From CAZYPH01 sp964649095 (GTDB taxonomy: Bacteria; Bdellovibrionota; UBA1018; UBA923): 10,564 nt of DNA. The stretch's first letter is position 1. Every line of letters begins with the position of its first letter. Where the stretch lies: positions 1 to 10,564 of the forward strand of contig CAZYPH010000082.1 of NCBI GenBank assembly GCA_964649095.1. Reading direction: 5' to 3'. Below, piece by piece: positions 6,349 through 10,564 of this stretch. Both the position numbers and the translations under genes were made by a program. The notes beneath the pieces are model-generated. The model did not search any database, was not told the DNA's origin, and saw only the letters and a list, made by a program, of their open reading frames with translations.

Positions 6349-7752
6349 ATGATCACCAGGGCTTTTTTGCGGCTTTTTGCACAGATACAAATGGGCACCG
6401 AAGGCATTTTATTTTTTTTCGTTCTATTTTTCTTGGCGTCTCAAACACCAACATCGGCGCGTACTAACGGCAGTAACCGTTACCAGCTGCCTAAGGGATT
6501 AAAGCCCATCACACTGCCACAAAAAAAATTTAACCCAACGAAGAGTAACGCTTTTAACAAAACGCCTGAAGCGGCCTCTGAGAAACCAACAACACTTCAA
6601 ACACAAGAAGGGTCTGATAGCGTCACTGAGACTAAGTTAATTCCGTTGCCGATCTACTCTACTCTACCCAACGAGGGCAACACGTTTGGTTTTATGCCCG
6701 TGTTTTTGGTGGTCGAAAAAGAGTCGGGGCGCACACAGTCGATTATCGCGCCTAGTGTGTCGTGGAACCCTATCATTCGGCTAACACACACGTTTCGGTG
6801 GTATTTTTATCCGTCGAATAATAGTTCGCTGACGGTGATTCCGAGTGTGTCGTCGAAAATAAATCGCAATCTTACGTTGGAGTTTAATAGTGCACCGCAA
6901 GTATTCGAAGAACGCGCGGGTCAATTCACCTACGATGCGTCGCTACATATGCGCCGGTCGGTTTTTCATCGTTTTTTTGGTTTGGGCCCGGAGGCTAAAA
7001 CGGCCAACGAAACAAGTTTTACCAAAACCGGCGGCGATACGGCCGTACGTTTAGGCTACAATCTGTCGACCTACTGGAACCTAGGCGTGCGTCTGGGGGC
7101 CGAGCGCTGGTTAACCGAGCGGCGGCGTGTTGATTTTTTACCACTCACGCACGACCGCTTCACTACACTCTATGGATTACAGGGCAGTACGGTGATGAGC
7201 GAAGGGCTTAGCCTACGCTATGATTCGCGCCCCTACCGCGAGTTTTCGGATTCGGGTTCGCAATTGGAATTCGCTGCGACCACGTTTCAAGGGCTCTCGA
7301 ATAGCAGTAACTTCGTACAAACGATGATCGAGGCGAAGCACCTTTTTCGCCTCTCAGAACGCCTTTCGGCCGGCGTGCGAGGGTATTATAGTTATGTGAT
7401 TGGTGGGGCTCAGGTGCCGTTTTATTTTTTGAGTACTTTAGGGGGCTCGAACCGGTTACGCGGATTCACTGAAGATCGATTTATCGACCGAGGGGCTTGG
7501 ACCGTCGAACTAGAGCCCCGCTTACAGTTATTTCAAACACGCATTTATGGTGTGGTCGCCGACTGGCGGATTGATCCGTTTATAGCCTTGGGGCAGGTTT
7601 TTACCAAAACGTCAGAAGCTATCGCTCACACTCGAGTGAGTGGCGGTTTAGGCTTTCGAGCCTTTGTACGACCCAACGTGGTCGGCCGCGTCGATCTCGC
7701 CGCGGCCGGGGATGGTTTAAAGGTTTATGTGGAGTTGGGGTATCCGTTTTAG
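6349..7752 (+). CDS. Omp85/BamA-like outer-membrane beta-barrel without POTRA domains
   Basis: This 467-residue protein has an N-terminal hydrophobic segment (about 18-31, LFFFVLFFLA) and a likely cleavage near the following TSA, then a polar linker rich in Thr, Lys and Pro to about residue 100. The rest has alternating barrel-strand character. It carries the Omp85-superfamily traits: SLRYDSRPYREFSDSGSQLE, the inward loop motif GGSNRLRGF with Leu370-Arg-Gly-Phe373 (the VRGF/Y motif of loop 6), and a C-terminal strand ending YVELGYPF with terminal Phe. BamA and TamA have several N-terminal POTRA domains, but here there is no room for them. The protein therefore belongs to the short barrel-only members, whose roles are poorly defined. 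The ATG at 6349 has AGGA only two bases away, and Met15 (6391) is an alternative start that gives a neater signal peptide. The stop at 7750-7752 directly abuts the stop of the opposing gene. Confidence 0.85.
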   Translation: MITRAFLRLFAQIQMGTEGILFFFVLFFLASQTPTSARTNGSNRYQLPKGLKPITLPQKKFNPTKSNAFNKTPEAASEKPTTLQTQEGSDSVTETKLIPLPIYSTLPNEGNTFGFMPVFLVVEKESGRTQSIIAPSVSWNPIIRLTHTFRWYFYPSNNSSLTVIPSVSSKINRNLTLEFNSAPQVFEERAGQFTYDASLHMRRSVFHRFFGLGPEAKTANETSFTKTGGDTAVRLGYNLSTYWNLGVRLGAERWLTERRRVDFLPLTHDRFTTLYGLQGSTVMSEGLSLRYDSRPYREFSDSGSQLEFAATTFQGLSNSSNFVQTMIEAKHLFRLSERLSAGVRGYYSYVIGGAQVPFYFLSTLGGSNRLRGFTEDRFIDRGAWTVELEPRLQLFQTRIYGVVADWRIDPFIALGQVFTKTSEAIAHTRVSGGLGFRAFVRPNVVGRVDLAAAGDGLKVYVELGYPF

Positions 7753-10564
7753 TTACTGTGCGCATTCGCGTTCGGCGCGTTCGACCTCGGCGCGGGCTCG
7801 CGCAAGCGCCTCACGTCTTACCGCTGTTTCATCTACCGTACGGCGCCTACGGCGGTGTTCACGTCGAATACCGGCCAGTTCCCTATTAAAACGCCTAGCC
7901 ACAGCAACTTCTAGCGCCTCTTGAACCCCAGCCTCTAAAGGCTCGTTAGGGCTTGATGACCGTGCGGCCTCGGTTGCGCGCGTGAGGATTACTTGGCCCT
8001 CTGCCGTATCCCGTAAAGTTTCGAGCGCCCTATTGATCCGATTACTCTGAGCACCCACACGTTCACCGTTATAGGCATTAGCACGAGCATCGGCAATTTG
8101 GCGAAGTTGAGCATCCGTATAACGAGGTGCTTCATTTGGCCTTGTACCTGACCGTGCCCGATCAATAACGTTAGTTAACGCTTGCTGCTCACGAATTTGT
8201 CGTTGCAAGAGCTCACGATACGCCGCAACCTCTCTGGCGGACAAGCGGTTGGTTGGCTCCCCGGTTAGGCTTTCGCGCTCAGCAGCCAACTGTTCGGGTG
8301 TCAGTCGTAGACGTTCTTGCAGGTTTCTTAACCGGACTTCGGCATCCTGCCGCATCGCACGCACAAAAGGGTCGACATGTTGGGGCGATGTCCGTTGCAA
8401 GCCCTCTAGCTGGCCCCGAACAAATATTTGGGCGGATTCGCGTGTGAACGTGCGATTCCCCCCACCGATCAAACGCGTATCCAACGCATCGCCGATGAGG
8501 CGATTTACCGCTGGGTTAGCGAAATGGAAAATAGCGAGTTGGGCGGCAGTTTCTGCTCCACGAGCGAGAGCCGCAACCGAGTCTCCAGCCGCTTGGGCGG
8601 CTTCTTGTGGCGACATTGTGCCTGTAGCTGCAGCCACAGCCGTTTCACCCGTAACCGCACGACTACCGGGTCCTGGCATTGTGGTAGCCACATCCACAGC
8701 AACACGGGCAGCGTCGGCTGCAAGAACGGTCGAAAAATACCCATGTACCGTCATCGCACCAACTCTGGCCACAGGAGCTAAAAATTCGTGGACACTCGCC
8801 CAGCGCGCGGCCCACAGTGCATCTCTTACTGAATTGGTTGCGCGCATCGCCCCCACAGCCTGTTCCGCCAAAATTGCGGCTCTCGCAGCGTAGGCTTCGA
8901 GTAGACCAGGTACCACTCCCATGCCCACCATTTCTACGACATTCCAAAAGGTTTCAACCCCCTCCTGTCGACGCAAGGCTCCATTTAAAGCGCAACCGGC
9001 CGCACGTGCCTCTGGATGGGTCTGCAAGTACTGCTCAAACACATGAGGCGGAATCACACTAAATGTTTGGGTAATATTGGAATCGTCGACCGGCGCCCGA
9101 TCCTGCGCGGCGCCCCCCCTTGCAGTGGAGGGTGATGGGATCCGCGTGCCCGGCCCCACCGTAGTCAACGCAGGATCTAACCCTAGGTGCCTACCTAAAT
9201 CCGGTCCTAGGCGCCGTAGCGCCTGCAACGGCCCTGCCGGTGCACCGCGCGAGGCTAGTGTTTCAGTAAGTGCTCTTTGATGGGGTGAATTGTTACCACA
9301 CGTTAAAAGCCCCGGGTAATCGCGCGATCTAGCGTTTGCACTGTCTCGCGCAATTGTAAACGCCGATAATATACCCTGGTGGGTTGGGTGAGTCGTCGAA
9401 CATGTAGCGGCACTACATTGACCTGAAAATTCGTTTATCTGCGCCATTAAGGATAGAGCGTGTGCGTGTTCACGATCTTCAATTCCACTTGAGCCCCCCA
9501 TCGAAAGGTTAAACAGGTTCTCGACGAGCGCCCAATCTCGTCCTTCGCCTTGCAAACGATCGAAGCCCGTTGAGCCCCTTGTAGTTTCACCTAAGAGACG
9601 CAGCCCTTCGCGTAGCATATTACGACTGGTTGCTCGAGTGGCTTCGGTTTGTTCGCGTGCGCGGCCGAACGACCAAGCGTCTACTTGCGATTCGACAGAC
9701 TGCTGTGCCGCTCGTGCCATCGTAATTAGGCTTTCTGTAGTGGCGCAGGCTATGTCCCGCTCACGCTGTAAACGCTCGGTAAGCCCCCCAGACTCATTCC
9801 CACCTGACGGAATACTGTAGCTAGCAAGCGCGTACGGATTCGCCTCTAAATTGAAAAGAGTTCGCAACCGCTCGAGATCTACACCCCTTTGCGACATACC
9901 CGTAACCAAAGCCTGAAGTTGGTTGTCACGAAAGGCATCAGAACCATTTAATAACTGTGAAAAGAGCTGTAATTGCTCACCTGCTACAACAATGTGACGC
10001 TCAGTAGCGTTTAGTTCGTGCGATGACCACTGCATCGGCGATGGAAGAGTGCTTGGTATCGGAGCACCACTAGCGCGACAGACGCTATCAAAACTTTGTT
10101 GAAACTGCGTTTGTAAACGTTCTAAGGCATTGTATACTGCTGCGACCCGCGCCATTTCTCGAGCACGCGCGCCACGAAGACCCACTTGCGCCGCACGACC
10201 TGTCAAACCACACATCTGTGCAATGTCAGCCGTACTGAACGCTCTTTGACTAGAGCCTCTTTGAGGGAACAAACCCTGACCACACCTACGCAGCGCGGCT
10301 TCGGCCAGTTGCATATTTTCATTCGAAACCAACCCCGAACAAATATTCTGCCGAATATTCGACCGGATGGTATTCATGTAAAACTGTGTGGCGCCTTCGA
10401 CGACGCGGGCGATGGCTAGATTGCGGCCGGCCGCATCCAGGGCTGCGAGAGGACGCCCAGTACGTGGATCACAACCTGGTCGGGTTCCTTGAGCCGTCAC
10501 ACCTACTCCGCAAATGGAGTTTGTACTATCAGTACGCCCTGCTGTGACGGGGGCTACTAAGGCG
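7753..10564 (-). CDS. Large Ala/Arg-rich cysteine-containing protein of unknown function, 5' end beyond window
   Basis: I do not recognise this protein. The frame is open from the TAA at 7753-7755 to the right edge, giving 936 visible residues. The in-frame GTG at 10500 is unlikely to be the true start, because coding-like sequence continues upstream. The first visible residues, ALVAPVTAG, resemble the end of a signal peptide and are followed by Cys-containing sequence. Twelve cysteines are spread through the visible part, including GQCSAATCST and the C-terminal RECAQ, which suggests disulfides outside the cytoplasm. The middle holds an Ala-rich helical stretch of moderate hydrophobicity (roughly 8470-8940). 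The last 250 or so residues are strongly charged, helical and coiled-coil-like, with an RRRRR run near the end. The sequence shows no catalytic motif. Its size and composition suggest a large periplasmic or secreted structural or effector protein, but this is inference. Confidence 0.75.
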   Translation of the reverse strand, partial: ALVAPVTAGRTDSTNSICGVGVTAQGTRPGCDPRTGRPLAALDAAGRNLAIARVVEGATQFYMNTIRSNIRQNICSGLVSNENMQLAEAALRRCGQGLFPQRGSSQRAFSTADIAQMCGLTGRAAQVGLRGARAREMARVAAVYNALERLQTQFQQSFDSVCRASGAPIPSTLPSPMQWSSHELNATERHIVVAGEQLQLFSQLLNGSDAFRDNQLQALVTGMSQRGVDLERLRTLFNLEANPYALASYSIPSGGNESGGLTERLQRERDIACATTESLITMARAAQQSVESQVDAWSFGRAREQTEATRATSRNMLREGLRLLGETTRGSTGFDRLQGEGRDWALVENLFNLSMGGSSGIEDREHAHALSLMAQINEFSGQCSAATCSTTHPTHQGILSAFTIARDSANARSRDYPGLLTCGNNSPHQRALTETLASRGAPAGPLQALRRLGPDLGRHLGLDPALTTVGPGTRIPSPSTARGGAAQDRAPVDDSNITQTFSVIPPHVFEQYLQTHPEARAAGCALNGALRRQEGVETFWNVVEMVGMGVVPGLLEAYAARAAILAEQAVGAMRATNSVRDALWAARWASVHEFLAPVARVGAMTVHGYFSTVLAADAARVAVDVATTMPGPGSRAVTGETAVAAATGTMSPQEAAQAAGDSVAALARGAETAAQLAIFHFANPAVNRLIGDALDTRLIGGGNRTFTRESAQIFVRGQLEGLQRTSPQHVDPFVRAMRQDAEVRLRNLQERLRLTPEQLAAERESLTGEPTNRLSAREVAAYRELLQRQIREQQALTNVIDRARSGTRPNEAPRYTDAQLRQIADARANAYNGERVGAQSNRINRALETLRDTAEGQVILTRATEAARSSSPNEPLEAGVQEALEVAVARRFNRELAGIRREHRRRRRTVDETAVRREALARARAEVERAERECAQ

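Noticed and set aside
8249..8893. Rightward open frame of 214 codons opposite the large gene
   Set aside because: It has Arg/Ser/Ala-rich composition with no family features and no ribosome binding site. It is the expected shadow of an Ala/Arg-rich gene with high GC in coding positions.
10498..10500. GTG at 10500 as the start codon of the large leftward gene
   Set aside because: The frame stays open to the window edge with similar composition, including another cysteine, and no ribosome binding site precedes the GTG. The gene most likely starts beyond the window.

Overview
The window looks like chromosomal DNA of a Gram-negative (diderm) bacterium. It encodes a POTRA-less Omp85-type outer-membrane barrel ending in Phe, a groES-groEL operon and a bacterial tRNA-Phe with an encoded CCA. 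The GroES/GroEL sequences and the large secreted-looking unknown proteins suggest a Bdellovibrionota- or deltaproteobacteria-like lineage. That placement is an impression from the protein sequences, not a search result. There are no mobile elements, CRISPR arrays or rRNA genes. The gene order is dense, and no gap between genes exceeds about 200 bases.

Layout, left to right. 1-1831 carries groEL (its C-terminus runs off the left edge) and groES, both read leftward as one operon with strong ribosome binding sites. A hairpin plus T-run that would stop leftward transcription lies just upstream of the predicted groES promoter. 2028-2861 (rightward) encodes an unrecognised exported protein with a low-complexity linker and coiled coil, behind a good sigma-70-like promoter. 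A leftward tRNA-Phe follows at 2870-2945, then a leftward EamA-type transporter at 3038-4018.

4100-5491 (rightward) encodes a polytopic membrane protein resembling GT-C glycosyltransferases. It overlaps tail-to-tail by 53 bases with a leftward GT2 polyprenyl-phosphate glycosyltransferase (5439-6284). A divergent promoter region separates the GT2 gene from a rightward Omp85-like barrel gene (6349-7752). That gene's stop codon directly abuts the stop of a very large leftward gene (7753 to beyond the right edge), which encodes an Ala/Arg-rich, cysteine-containing protein I do not recognise.

Two themes link the genes. First, the GT2 enzyme probably makes a lipid-linked sugar that the neighbouring GT-C-like protein could use as donor outside the cytoplasmic membrane, so the two form a plausible cell-surface glycosylation pair. 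Second, the middle and right parts are rich in envelope or exported proteins: exported coiled coil, transporter, GT-C, outer-membrane barrel and large cysteine-containing protein. The two divergent intergenic regions (4019-4099 and 6285-6348) each hold a perfect inverted repeat built on the half-site TATTGA/TCAATA, a possible shared operator. A strong intrinsic-terminator-like hairpin lies inside the GT-C-like coding region.
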